Notes: generated by a model from the letters alone, not told the origin. Numbered from the stretch's first letter, positions 20,903-35,300 are shown. The stretch is DNA of 64,000 nucleotides from Schizophyllum amplum (GCA_007026445.1 VDMD01000063.1:1-64000); one strand, 5' to 3'. Numbers and translations: made by a program.

Positions 20903-21369
20903 GTCAATAGTCAAGACCTGCAATAGCGCTTCGCCGGCGCCTTTCCCTGCATATAGTCAGCGACAAGCAGCGTGGTATCGCGACCCCAGCACAGAGCGAT
21001 CAATTGAGGGAGAGGTCTGGAGCTCCGCGAGGGAAGCCTCAAACCCGGCGCGGGAAGGTGCGGGACCGTGCGAACGGGAAGTGGGAAGGTGCGAACGGGA
21101 CGTACTTAGGAGGGTGCGAGACAGATGAGGGAGGATGTGAATGAGAAGAGGTGGGGTACGACTCCGTGTAGATTGCGGAAAGAGACATGCCGAGGGTGAA
21201 AAGGGACGGGAGATGTTGATAAAGGGAGAGGGTGCGAACGAGACGAGGCTCAGGGTGTGAACGGATAGCCGGCATTTGCCGCCGCATGTTGAGAAAGCAA
21301 GAACAAACATCATCTTTGTATTGTCGGCGTGACCGAGCTTGCCATACGCGTGAGTCGTGACTCGTGCGG

Positions 21370-21472
21370 CCCATCACCCTCACCTCCACCTTCGCCTCCA
21401 CCTTCACCTCCGCCTCCACCTTCACCTCCGCCTCCACCTTCACCTCCACCTCCACCTTCACCTTCACCCTCA
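21370..21472. repeat. (CACCTC/CACCTT)n hexanucleotide tract
   Basis: About 100 bp of CCTCCACCTTCACCTCCG-type repeats directly downstream of family copy C. A shorter version occurs in the relic at 18339-18366. Confidence 0.75.
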
Positions 21473-21474
21473 AG

Positions 21475-22129
21475 TCAGAAAGTATCCACGTGGTACCACT
21501 TCCCATCTTCCTCCTTCCCCGTCGCTGCCTTCGCTTTTGCGAGGAACTCCGCGTCGCTGGGGCGGTTCAGTTTCTTCCGCGTCGTGTTGTCGGAGACGTA
21601 GAGGAAGATCTCGTAGTGCTGCCCCAGGCGTTTGTGCGTGTAGTCCAGGTCGTCGGGGCTGCGAGTGTGGGTGAGTACGGTTAGTGGGGGTGGGTACAGT
21701 GAGTGGGTGAGCAGGTCAGAAGTCGGGTTTACTTCAACGGGCCGCTGCTCTGAGCTCGTGACTTGCTCACCTCCCTCCCGCCGCCTCCCAACGTTCCCAG
21801 ACGGCGAGCAACGCGTTTTTGTGCGCCTTGGGGTGCCCGAATCGTTCCATGGACATGACCTCCAGTTCTTTGTCGCTGAAGATCCAGCCGTAGCAGTACC
21901 GTGGGTAGAGCGTGAGGTACCCGTCTTTGTTGATGCCGCCACGCTTTCGCAGCTTGGGCGTCTCGGTGGTGATGAGGGGGAATCCGGATCGGGAGTGGGT
22001 GAGGATGGGGCTGGAGGGGTAGTGTCAGTGAGGGCTGGATACGGTCAATGAAGGTCCGATTCGGTCAGAGGACGCTCATTGACAGTGGAAATTGCGAGCT
22101 GCGCGAAGAGTGGCGACTCACAGGGCCAT
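21475..22129 (-). CDS. Small-protein family copy C
   Basis: Unknown function; paralogue of copies A and B. Exons are 22129-22122, 22010-21771 and 21658-21475, with introns of 111 and 112 bp, giving 143 residues. It has the same ATGGCCCT first exon as copy B. Conserved blocks are LPILTHSRSGFPLITTETPK, LYPRYCYGWIFSDKELEVMS, RFGHPKAHKNALLAVWERWE, DDLDYTHKRLGQHYEIFLYV, DNTTRKKLNRPSDAEFLAKA and EEDGKWYHVDTF. The introns are about twice as long as in copies A and B. A hexanucleotide tract abuts the stop codon. The strict conservation of NTTRKKL, RPSDxEFLA and GKWYH across three copies suggests a functional core there. Confidence 0.8.
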
Positions 22130-22634
22130 GGGGGAGGTTGTGGTCTGAGAACAAGGAGTCTGCAATGCCTACGTTTAGTATTACGTTTCTTTCTACCAGT
22201 CACGTGAGTGTTGACATTCGGGCATAGCCGACGCGGTCGACACCTCGTTGGCGCACGCGGCGCGACGGGCAGGAAGAAAATGCTTGCTTCTCCCTTTGTC
22301 TTTTGAGGCGGGCAATAATGTTGCTCGACTCCCGCTGCCTACAGGCACTGAGATCACGAGCTACTAACTTGGAGCAGTCTGACGATCCGCGGCCTTTTCC
22401 AAGCCTCTTCGGTGGATTTTCAAAGTCTTCCTTTCCATCCTCTTATCAGAGATCTTTGGTCACATAGATGCTGTAAGTATAACTGACTGGGTTCCCAGAT
22501 GGACGTTCGGAAGAGCGAGTGTCGGTCGCAGGGATCGGCATTCGGCCGATTGGAATACACCGGCCCGAGTCATGCGAGACTTGGCGGCAATTCACTTTTT
22601 TACAGCTTGACTTCCTCCTTCGTGTCGCCCAAAA
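22130..22634. other. Divergent intergenic region
   Basis: Holds the promoters of family copy C and of arg5,6. No extra gene was seen. Confidence 0.4.
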
Positions 22635-25509
<2,875 letters not shown>

Positions 25510-26459
25510 TCCTAAGACTACACATCTGTGCGACCTACGTTTGTATTTTTATGCTTCTGTGCCACACGCTTGGGCTGCTGTGCGTTGGCACAACTTGATC
25601 TTGTTCGAAGAGCTGTTCATCAATGATATTCAAGGGTATGTATGTACCGTGTAAGTATCGCAGCCATCTTGGTTGATTTTGAACGGAAGCGTGGGAGTAT
25701 ATGCTCCGGATCATCGTGGTTCGGCACCGAGTCGCGTTCGCATCCGTTGGATTCAAGACTCTTCATCCGAGCTCACAAGCGCTGGGCGCCGCCGCTGGCG
25801 TGGCCGACTCAGAGGTTTGGCAAACTGAGCAACATCGTCTTCCTGTCCATGAAGACTCTCTGCAAGGGCATGCCAAGGTTATTGTTGCGATTTTGGTAAG
25901 AGTCATCCCGCTCTGTTTGAGGACATTGACGTCGATGCAGTGTGCAGATTTGATGAACCCTTTGTTCTTCTATGGAAGAATACGCATTGTTGCGATTCGT
26001 TTGCCGAGCACTGAATTGAGGCTCAGCGTCCATTCTTGCTCCCTTTGGTTTGAAAGCACTCAGGACGAAGTGAACTCCTTCGGGACTGAATGGCAGCGGT
26101 AATTGGCTGCCGTACGAAGGCTGAAAGGCTTGCCACAATTAAACAGACAAGAACAATGGTCTGATGAACGTTTATAAGACGGCAAGTGTGGCCTGAATAT
26201 GTATCGACGTATGCCCCACACGCCCTCTCACGCTTACATGCTTTACGACGCGTAGCACGCTTCAAAATTCCGACCAAGACGCCCTGACGACGTTCACTCT
26301 GACGAAGCCGAACGACTGATTACGGACGAACATTGATAAGACCGCATAGAGCTGGACTCTTAGCGCAAGTGGCATTCCGTGCGTCGCCTCAAATCCTCGT
26401 ATCGTAAATTCTTCTGACAGACTAGAAGAATCCCGTTTGCCCATCCACTCGCATCAGAC
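25510..26459. other. Intergenic, no gene seen
   Basis: Frames of 85-133 codons occur on both strands, but none has motifs, clear splice chains or good start context. Nothing here is supported as a gene. Confidence 0.4.
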
Positions 26460-28004
26460 ATGTCTCGTCCCTCGGTGCGTCGTCCTTTGAGCCTCTCTCT
26501 TTCCTTTATTGCTGACACCCTGCGTCAGAAGAATCGCTTCTCTGTATTCAGGCTATTCCGAAAATTAGGTCGACCCTCGCACAATCGCGAGACGGCTTCG
26601 GACTTCGCACCTCAATTCACGAGAAGCCAATTTCCTCTAGATCAACCCAGGCAGGATAGACTGCATTCCTCAGACGCAAAACGATCCGAAGACTTCACGC
26701 CTCACCCGCCTGCGAAAGAGGCAAAGATTGCACGTGCAACAAAGCCTACTGGCCCGCAACAGAGAACGCTTGCTCCGCCACAGTACCTCTCAAGTACCCA
26801 TCCAGCTATCGGCCAACCTGCTGCCCGTCCGCCAGCCCCGCCTCCGAAAAATGACAGAACACCACCGTCGCAGAACACGCGGTCTGATCAACGCAATTGC
26901 AGCGCTCCAGAACGTAGGCCTGCGGCGCCAAGACTCGCAGCAAGGCAGTCTGACCAGGTGCAGGCTATGCCCGCTCCAGTCGACGTGGCACCTCGAAGTC
27001 GCGTCGTTCGACCAGGAATGCACCCAGCCCCCGCGGAGCCCTCTCAATCCCGTGCTGCGGAAGGCCAGAGAGATCCTCTTTCGGCCGAGCAGATGCGACA
27101 GCTTCGACTTCAGGCGCAGAGCGCTCGTCCGCTACACGATCAGGGACGTCGTACCCAGACGCAAAACCAATCCAGAGCGCACCCCATTTCCCGGAACACC
27201 GTCGCGCAGGAGCAGCGTACTTCTCGGCGTGACGCCGCCCGAGCAACGGCCCCAGTCACCAGCAACGCTCGAGACGCACATCCCCTCTCTCTACCTTCAC
27301 GAGAGCATCCGCAGGACCAGCGAGCCGGTTTGACATCGCAACCAACGCTTCATGGCGGCGCTCCGCCACCCGGTTCCGCGAATCCTGGTCCTATTCAGCG
27401 CCGAGTGGTCATTCCCAGCAATCCCGTTGCTTCTCGTCATGAATATACGGCACCCCATCGCATGAAGATCAGGAAACATGACGACTTGAAGAGTGAAGGC
27501 ATTTTCCGCCTTCAATGGGTCCTCCACACGCCATGGCATGACCTGCAAGATGTCACAACAGACAAGGATGTCACTGTAACTGAGTGTTATAGTATCCTGC
27601 GCCATGCGAGCAACTTGTCGAACATCAGCTTTGCTCGTGTAAAGAGGAGCCATGCTACTGATCGCCCCTTTGAGCAGAATATCCGGGCGCCCTGTCTGAC
27701 TAATCTGGTCATCAAGCGCATGGAAGCACCCATCGGAAGTCTGCTCGACCGTATCGAAGAAGCTAAACTCGTGCAGCTAGAGGTTCATTACGCTTCGGCA
27801 GATTTCCTTGAAGACCAACGCGCATATGTTAGCCTTTTTCGTCGTTTATTCAGGCAGAACTGCCTGCAGCGCGAAGGGTTGGTAGTTCTGAAGCCTGTGG
27901 CCGAGGGTGCGAGGATAGCTGCGACGTACTTGTACATGCAGCAGCAATTGGACTTCATTCTCAATGAACGTGGGCACTTGCAGTGGACAATACTTACGTT
28001 GTGA
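26460..28004 (+). CDS. Low-complexity protein with leucine-rich C-terminal part
   Basis: A continuous 514-codon frame with ATG at 26460. Residues 1-340 are Arg/Gln/Pro/Ser-rich and lack secondary-structure signals. Residues 340-514 look globular: IFRLQWVLHTPWHDLQDVTT, YSILRHASNLSNISFARVKR, IRAPCLTNLVIKRMEAPIGS, KLVQLEVHYASADFLEDQ and FRQNCLQREGLVVLKPV. The spacing of ILRHASNLSNISF and LTNLVIKRM resembles the leucine-rich C-terminal halves of basidiomycete F-box proteins, but no F-box is present. It converges on the F-box/LRR gene at 28063-29487 with only 58 bp between stop codons. A 201-codon frame overlaps it in another phase; the longer frame with the globular end is preferred. Function unknown. 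Confidence 0.6.
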   Translation: MSRPSVRRPLSLSLSFIADTLRQKNRFSVFRLFRKLGRPSHNRETASDFAPQFTRSQFPLDQPRQDRLHSSDAKRSEDFTPHPPAKEAKIARATKPTGPQQRTLAPPQYLSSTHPAIGQPAARPPAPPPKNDRTPPSQNTRSDQRNCSAPERRPAAPRLAARQSDQVQAMPAPVDVAPRSRVVRPGMHPAPAEPSQSRAAEGQRDPLSAEQMRQLRLQAQSARPLHDQGRRTQTQNQSRAHPISRNTVAQEQRTSRRDAARATAPVTSNARDAHPLSLPSREHPQDQRAGLTSQPTLHGGAPPPGSANPGPIQRRVVIPSNPVASRHEYTAPHRMKIRKHDDLKSEGIFRLQWVLHTPWHDLQDVTTDKDVTVTECYSILRHASNLSNISFARVKRSHATDRPFEQNIRAPCLTNLVIKRMEAPIGSLLDRIEEAKLVQLEVHYASADFLEDQRAYVSLFRRLFRQNCLQREGLVVLKPVAEGARIAATYLYMQQQLDFILNERGHLQWTILTL

Positions 28005-28062
28005 CACTCTGGTTGAACATGTTGTAGGTATATATGTATGTAACTAGTGACAATTGTGTTTT

Positions 28063-29487
28063 CTACCCACAAAAACTGACTTCTAAACCCGAGCGTTGCA
28101 GGTCTTCAAAGAGCAATATGTCCGTGGGATGGGCGGCCGTTTCGCCTCGCCTGTAATTGAAATAGGCAAAATGCAATGGACGATGGTCATCGATCCTGGA
28201 GCGTAACATGTGAGCGATAATGCCATCTGTGGTCACGCAGCACCCAGCGCTCAACTCCTTTAGCCGCGGTAGAAGGCAAGTGCTACGGCAACTATACCCA
28301 GCGTCAAGCCTCCTAAAGAAGTTGTCGTCAAGCGCTGGCAGACCTTGGACGTGCAAGGAGCGTATAGACGATGACTGAGGGAGATTGAGGCAAGATAGTA
28401 GACATTGGACACCGAACGCATAGGGGCGGATCAGGGCGAGTGACTGAAGGCCACGGGTCGCGCGACTGAGGAATTCCACCAACACATCCTCGTCGGCAAA
28501 TAACCAACCAGCTGCCGAGGGCGACATCAGTCTCATGCTTTCGAGCACGGGCGTGCAAAGGACCTGGAATATCGCATCCAAGGGCCCGTTCACATTGAAG
28601 TCAAGGCTGCGTAGATGACTTTGATGAATGGCGCGTGAAGGAATGACATCCACCTCCGTGACAGGGCATACAGTCACACCGAGCTCCTGGAGGCGCGGCG
28701 TACTGGATAGAATATACGCAAGGGTGCTGTGGGAAATAGGACAATGATGGGAGATGCACAAGGCCACCAGCTGCGACCATGGAACATTGGGCGGGAATTC
28801 TGGTGAGGCCCAGGAGAGTGCGCGAAGCTTGAGCGAGGTAGTATATACTCGCTGAAGCATGCTAAGCTGGACGTATTCCTCTTCTCCTGGATACGCGCGA
28901 ACAGAGAGACGCTCCAGAGATGGTGTGACGTCGGTCGGGAAGAGCGATAATCGACGGACCGACGATTGGGTAAGGCACAGGTCCAGTTGACTGATCATCG
29001 CAAGGTTTTCCACTATGAGGTCAAGCGCGCAAGAGCACACACCTCGTCGAACTAGGTCGCTGTACCTTACGAGAAGAGGGAGATTTCGCGCCCGCGCGAT
29101 GAATAGGCGGCCTAGCTGATACTGGTCACTTCTCCCGTTGCATGCGCGTAGCGAAAGTCTCCGCCAGAGAGCGGGGAGATCGGTCGCCAGATCCCTCCAG
29201 AGGGCGCATACGTGGCTCAGGATCATGGGTTGATGCAGGCGATCGAGCTTGGCCGCACAAGTCATAACAACCCCTTTGAACTCCAGGCAGTGCATGAAGA
29301 TCTTGGACAGCAGTTCGACTGGTAAGCGATGAATTGGCGCCTCGTCGTGGCCTTGATGGACGGAATCAAAGTTTTGCGCACGCCGTATTCTGAAGTTATC
29401 TAGGTAGCCCTCCTATATGACCCTAAGTATCAGTGGCAAGAGACGACGATGAGAGGATAAGCATACGGCAACAGGATAATCATGCAT
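28063..29487 (-). CDS. F-box / leucine-rich repeat protein
   Basis: A probable substrate receptor of an SCF ubiquitin ligase. Two exons, 29487-29467 (MHDYPVA) and 29412-28063, joined by a 54-bp intron, give 456 residues. The F-box spans about residues 30-75: PIHRLPVELLSKIFMHCLEF ... PMILSHVCALWRDLA ... LPALWRRLSL. The rest is leucine-rich: FPTDVTPSLERLSVRAYPG, LVALCISHHCPISHSTLAYI, LHVQGLPALDDNFFRRL and LLPRLKELSAGCCVTTDGII. This layout, with a degenerate LRR tail and no other domain, is the standard form of the greatly expanded F-box families of Agaricomycetes. The target is unknown. The first exon was chosen because only the acceptor TATAG|GAG keeps the frame to an upstream ATG. Confidence 0.88.
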
Positions 29488-30348
29488 ATCCCGGGCTTCA
29501 TGGAACTCCAGTGGTTTGGTGCACTGCGAAGCGGTTATGAGCGAAACAGCCAGCAGCCGTCGTACACGCGTACACATACATTCGTCTGCCCTATTCCCTC
29601 TCGGAAGCTGTGGACGCCGCACATACTCTTCAGTCGCCGCGTCCACCGATGCATCTTGGAGTCACGAGGACGATTCATGACATCCCCAAGTCTAGTTGAC
29701 GACGATAGCAAGCGGTGAGGTGGTGAGGTATACTCAGTGCCGGCGTATACTGGGCGGAGAGCAAGAGGAACTGGAAGAGAGCGAGCGAGAGAGCGTATGG
29801 GACATACCAGCTTATGAACCTGAAAACACAATTAGGTGATCGCTGGGATACAATTGCGTGGCTCGTCCCGAAGACAATAAGAGCCATCGCCGGAAGATGC
29901 ATGCGACCGCAAAGCCATCCTGAGTATTCTGCTTCTCTATGACAAAAAAGGGATCGGTGAGAGAAAGCATACGAATGTAAGTAGCGCGAATGGACGGGAG
30001 GGAAAGGGAATGGTACCGATGCAACCGGGGATTACACGTGATCTACTCACCAGGTGGCGCGGTCGAATTGAACTTGATGTTGAGGCCTGAGGGTCAGGGG
30101 CTGCCCTACGCACGATTGAGTACGATCGGTCCTTTTCTTTCAATCCCGCTTTGCAGTACATGCATCTTCCGTGTAATGCCACCTTCAATGATAGATGCAA
30201 AGAAAAACGGTCAAGGCGAACGACTTACTCGGAAGCATGATACGGTCAAGACAAAGGTGCAGTAGTCTGGCTTAAAACCACACACAGTCTAAGGGATTTG
30301 CAGCAACCACCGCATCTGCACGAACATCCTCTGCAACAACGTGCTACC
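29488..30348. other. Intergenic; weak minus-strand exon candidates
   Basis: On the minus strand between 30240 and 29660, short open stretches bordered by GT/AG can be chained (a piece reading LNIKFNSTAPPG, then DGFAVACIFRRWLL). The result matches no family I know and has no clear end. I do not call a gene; it may be a decayed one. Confidence 0.25.
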
Positions 30349-30787
30349 ATGAATGACCAGCAGGCGGGACGCGCAAACGCACTCTGCAGTGTCGCTCACA
30401 CGTTGAGCTATCTGGAAACTGTCAGAGCTACATTAGCCGACGACCGCAAGGATGTCTACAACAAATTTCTGATCATCATGGCGGAGCACAAACATCGGAC
30501 GTATGTTGTCACTCCGGGCCACAGTAAACGCCACTCACATATCTGCCAGACTCGACACGACGGGCACCATCATGCGTGTCGTGCAGCTCTTCAGTGGATA
30601 CCCCGTACTTATTCAAGGCTTCATTGATTTTCTTCCTCCCGGCTACCGCATCGATTTCTCTGCTGGCTGCGGGGTCACGGTCAGCATATCCATCGGATCC
30701 AACAATGTCAGTACGGACGACACGCGCACGCCCAGGGAGCCAATGAGGTCGTCACGGCCTCTACCACGGCGACGTGGAGTAGATTGA
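30349..30787 (+). CDS. Stand-alone Sin3-like paired amphipathic helix (PAH) protein
   Basis: Two exons, 30349-30500 and 30550-30787, with a 49-bp intron at HKHRT, give 129 residues. Nearly the whole protein is one PAH domain: ALCSVAHTLSYLETVRATLA, DDRKDVYNKFLIIMAEHKH, TIMRVVQLFSGYPVLIQGF and IDFLPPGYRIDFS, the four-helix pattern by which the Sin3 corepressor binds transcription factors. Full Sin3 has three or four PAH domains plus histone-deacetylase interaction regions; none of these follow here. The last 40 residues are Ser/Arg-rich and likely disordered. It could be a decayed Sin3 paralogue or a small competitor of Sin3; the intact splice and frame favour a working gene. Confidence 0.85.
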
Positions 30788-31144
30788 TTGGAAGATGGAA
30801 GTCCATGCCGCGGAAGGTGACCGCGTAGAGAGGGCCGACGACGGGACGAGGGAGTCAGTATGCGGTGAAAAGAAGGGGAGGATGGTATGGAGTGTACATG
30901 TCCTTCCAAACGGGAGAGTGGTCTAATCAGGCCTTACTAGTTGTAGAGTGGAACAATGTTTGCTCGTACAGTCGCCTTCGGGACTTCGAGATGAAAGTAG
31001 GATGAAAGGAGTTTAGGCGTGTTTGTCATTGCTTTTCCAACAAGCACGGCAAGTTCCGGCTGCACACGCGGCGTGTCACGTTCAGCTTGCATTCGTTCAA
31101 CTTCCAGGCCTGGACGACGTGCTTGAAGCTCTCAAACCACATCC
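30788..31144. other. Intergenic, no gene seen
   Basis: Region between the PAH gene and dctn6. No motif, repeat or exon chain was recognised. Confidence 0.4.
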
Positions 31145-31914
31145 ATGGCCCCCATGTGAGTTAGGAATGTTGACATAGAGTTTGCGCGCATTCATGGAAC
31201 CACTGCAGACGAGACAAGTTCACTATCCATTCTAAAGCCGTGGTCTGCCAGGACGTTGAGCTTAAAGGCGACATAACCATCGGTTCTGGTATTTATACCC
31301 ACCCTCACATCCGTAGTACCTACTCAAGTGATATATAGGCACAATAGTCCACCCTAAAGCCACTATCTTTGCCATAGCGGGCCCTATAGTCATAGGCGCC
31401 GGCTGCATTATCGAGGAGAACGTTGTACTCGTCAACCGGTCAGTCTTCATTGTCACACTTTCCTTCCCTCACGGTATCCAGACATCTGACTACAACAATA
31501 TCTACAGGAGAAAAGAAGTAATGCGCATAGGCGACGACAACCTCTTCGAGATTGGCTGCCGTAGGTTTCCACGTGCGTTAACCCGCCCTTGCTGACTCGC
31601 CCTTTCTCCCCTCTCTCTCAGGTGTCGAATGCCCTTCCATGGGCAACTTCAACACCATCTCCACCCGCGCGCGCGTGCACCATACCGTACGCATATCCAG
31701 CTTCTGCGTTGTCAGCGCCGGCTGCCTCTTCGCACCGACGGACGACGAGATGCTAGATGACTTCACCGTCATCTACGGCCAGGCGGCTGAGAGACGAACC
31801 TGGAGTGGGCGGGGCAAGGTGCAGGAGGCAGACCTGCGGAGAAAACACACGGAATACCTCAAGGAGATGTTGCCCAAATTCAACCGTCTTCGACGAGGGG
31901 CAGATGCTGCTTGA
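31145..31914 (+). CDS. dctn6: Dynactin subunit 6 (p27), left-handed beta-helix protein
   Basis: Subunit of the pointed-end complex of dynactin, the dynein activator that moves organelles along microtubules. Exons 31145-31155, 31209-31288, 31339-31438, 31508-31560 and 31622-31914, with introns of 50-69 bp and all phases consistent, give 178 residues. Hexapeptide-repeat signatures follow each other: FTIHSKAVVCQDVELKGDIT, GTIVHPKATIFAIAGPIVIG, GCIIEENVVLVNR, VMRIGDDNLFEIGC, GNFNTISTRARVHHTVRISS and FCVVSAGCLF. The C-terminal tail (VQEADLRRKHTEYLKEMLPK) is the usual helix. The length matches animal DCTN6 (about 190). Confidence 0.92.
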
Positions 31915-32341
31915 CTCGCGCGGCATATTATTGAAGGTGAGGATCTCTTCCTGCAGCTATCTATACCTAATTCTCATCTGTCTTGCGTTATGCAGACTCA
32001 AGCTTCGTACTTGGGAGGACAAGGACGGCTGGAGCTACAGTGGTCCCTGCTTCAAAGCCCGTCGGTCGGGCAGCGCTTAGCATCAGGTTCTCATACACAC
32101 TAGTATATTGTACTAATTCGACGGTTACGAAAGTGCCCTTTATACAGATATAAACTACGGAAAGCTTGGATATACGACGGAAGATGCAATGATAGCGAAT
32201 ATGACAAGAGCGAAAGGTATGACAGAGAGAACAACGGCCAATCCGACCGAAACGAAGATAGCGAAGTTCAACAAACGAAAGCGAAACGCGAAGTCGCAGA
32301 ATACAAAATACAACGAGTAAACGTCAGATCTGAGACGAGAA
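31915..32341. other. Convergent intergenic region
   Basis: Between the stop codons of dctn6 and the methyltransferase-like gene. No feature was seen. Confidence 0.4.
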
Positions 32342-35300
32342 TCAGTCCTCTGGCGACCATGTCCTCGACCATCTCTTCCCGTGCCCAGAAGACCTCTTTT
32401 CGGTCTTTGGCGAACCCTTCCCGAGTATGACCGATGCCTGCAGCATCGGTGGACGATCCAACATCGGCGCAGCGTCCAACATCGGCGCAGCGTCCAACAT
32501 CGCCGGAGCATCCAACATCGGCGAAGCATCCAGGAGTGCGCCTATCCGCGGCGGCATCGGCAGGATTCGCTCGCTCTCTTGGTCAACCAACTTCCCAAAG
32601 TCCAACCGTGCGCCATTGGCGTTGTTCGACAGTGACGCGCCCGCCGGCACATTCGTGCTCATGATGCTCTCGCTCCGTTTCCTCCCGCCGATCTTGAACT
32701 TCGGGGTCAGCGTCAGATGCGACACGGACGACTTCCTGGCTCGCCCGGGCGCAAGTGGAGATGGCGACGACGACGACAAGTTGCGCACGGTGACCGGCGA
32801 ACTGGGGACCGGGATGCCACTCATCGAAACTGGTATCCCACTCATCGACGGCCCAGCCATACCCAAGAGCGCTGGATTCGCAGTGGGCAGCGGCGGTACG
32901 GGTTCCTCGTACTTCGGCGACAGGTTCGCCAGAGAGCCCCGCCTCGACACCGACTTGCGCAAAAGCGTAGGCGAGCGCGGTGAATCTGGCGTCCCACTCC
33001 GCGAGATAATCGAGCTGATCTGGTCGGACAGCGTCGCGAACGACCCGCGCCGCTTCACCACTTTGGCAGGAGCGGGCGATGCAGGCACTTCCAGCGCATC
33101 CGACATGATTGTCGAGGTCAGGCTGGGATTACGAGCATGCCGCTTCTCGGGCGTCGGTCGTAGGAGGGACGCCGAGCTGGCGGCCGCGGCAGCATGATGC
33201 CCTGTCAGATGTGCATGCGAGGATCGGCGCAGTATAGATGGTAGCCTGGGAGACGCTGGCGTCAATGGCGTTTGCTGAGTCGAAGGTGCCGGAGACGATG
33301 ACGACGACGTTGGTTGGGATACAGACAACCCTCGCGTCCGGTGGAAGACTCCCGATGGTCGAGAGCTCGCCACACGCGGGGATCCCGCAGCCGGAGACGC
33401 CAACGACGCTGTGGATGCCGACGCAGCCAAGGTCAGCGGCGACGGCCTTTTCTTTTTCGGCTGCGAGACAACGACGGGATGTTTCAACCCGCTCGGTGCA
33501 AAGCCCTGAGCAGACGTCGCAGTGGTCGACGTTCGTCCAAAGCCGAACTTGCGCATGGCGGCACCTCCGCGGGTGAGTAAACCCCTCGAGAGCTTCGACA
33601 TTGGGCCCTTGGTCGGCGCCAGAGAAGGGAAGTCGACTCTCGAGCCAAACGTCGGGGTGCCGCATCTCGAGCTCGCGCGCCCAATCATCTCCAATTCTTC
33701 TCGTCGCAGCATATCCTCCGCATCGTCGTCGCTGAACGCCGATGGACTGGCGATTGGAGATACACCAGGCGCCAAACGACTTGCCGCACGTCCCAAGCGC
33801 GGAACTGGGACCTCGGTGGGCTCGGCGACGATCCAGAAGAACCATGATCCCGGACACTTGTTCAAGCGCGTGATCTTCCACCCCGCGGACTCCATAAGCG
33901 CAAACGTCTCCCGAAGCGTACGTTCCTGCGAGTTGAACGTGCATTGCATCTAGCTTGCATTAGCGCGACTGGCGAGCGGTATGAAGCAGATGACATACAG
34001 TAAGATCCATGTTAAACGCGTTGGCGCTAGCCTTGCCCATGTTCGCAAGCAACGGCGCCGGCGCATGGCTCAAGACCGCCCCATCGACATCGATCCCAGG
34101 AACGGAACCGCTCACTCCAAAGGAGTCCGGACACGCCAGAGGCAGGATGAAGTCGCCACACAGTAACGTTGTATGTGGCCCTGCCGATTCTCGTAGCTGG
34201 AGGAGGATCTTCCTCGCAAAGACTTCCGACCAGTCGTGCAAGATGACTCGCAATATGTAGACCGCAGGCGCTCTTGAGACCTGTGATTTGAAGAAGTCGT
34301 GCTCTGACAACTCGTCAGAATATTCATTGGGCGTAGCGAGGCGATCCGTCGTACCTTGGAGCGTGACCATTCCCGACCCAAGCCGCTGTGGCCAATTCTT
34401 CGCCCAGTACTAGAGAGAGAGGTCAGTGTACGTGATGATTCGGCGAGGTTCGATACGTACCTGCATCGCTCGCTCGATAACAACTTCACGGTCTTGAAGA
34501 ACGAAGCGCAAGCCCATCCGCAGTTCTCCGAGGCTGTCGCAAGCGTATCCGTCGTAGACCCGATACCGCCCCCGACGTCGACCACGACACTGCCTGGCTC
34601 CAGCAGGTTCCAATCAAACGCTGAAAACCACAGTCAGTACGACTGGAAGACAAAAGTCTGGAGGAGACTGACCTTGCAGAACAGCACCCGGAGTTTCCCA
34701 GCTCGTCGTCCCTTCCATAGCCTTCGCGAACCTCGCAAAGCGGAAGTGATTCGGATTCGTACCACCGCCATGAGCGTTTCTGAAAGGCGCATCAGCCCGA
34801 TAGAACAACGACTGATGCCCGGAACTTACAGGCCATGTCCTTCGAGCCAAGGGAAGAACGGTATTTTTTCCTGGGAAGCTCTTGAGGTGCCTTTCTTGCG
34901 CCCGTCACCCGAAAACACCGCGCTCCCCCGGCAGTAATCGTCTTCCCCGGCACAGAGGCCGAAAGCGAACGTGAACGGAGCGTTCTCTGGCTCGCGCCCA
35001 TGAGTGGTAGTTTCATTGGGAGAGAGCAGGAAGGCTTCCGTCATGTACGAAGACGCCTTGAACAGCTCGTCCGTGCTGAGGAAGGACGTCAAAGGCGCAC
35101 GAGGAGCGAAAGCACGAGACTGACCACATGCCGACAAAGGCAGCTATTCCGCCTTCCTTGCCTTCGTACTTGGCCTCGGGCCTGCGCTATCGCATTAGCA
35201 GAGCAAATATAGGAGAAAAGAGTACATACGCGGACATCGCCACGAGCTCCCTCCACGGCTTCCCGGTGTCAAGCATGCTGGATATGCGATTATTGGCGAA

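Noticed and set aside
32427..33944. Plus- and minus-strand frames of 250-270 codons inside the methyltransferase tail
   Set aside because: They overlap the long 535-codon exon in other phases and are compositional shadows.
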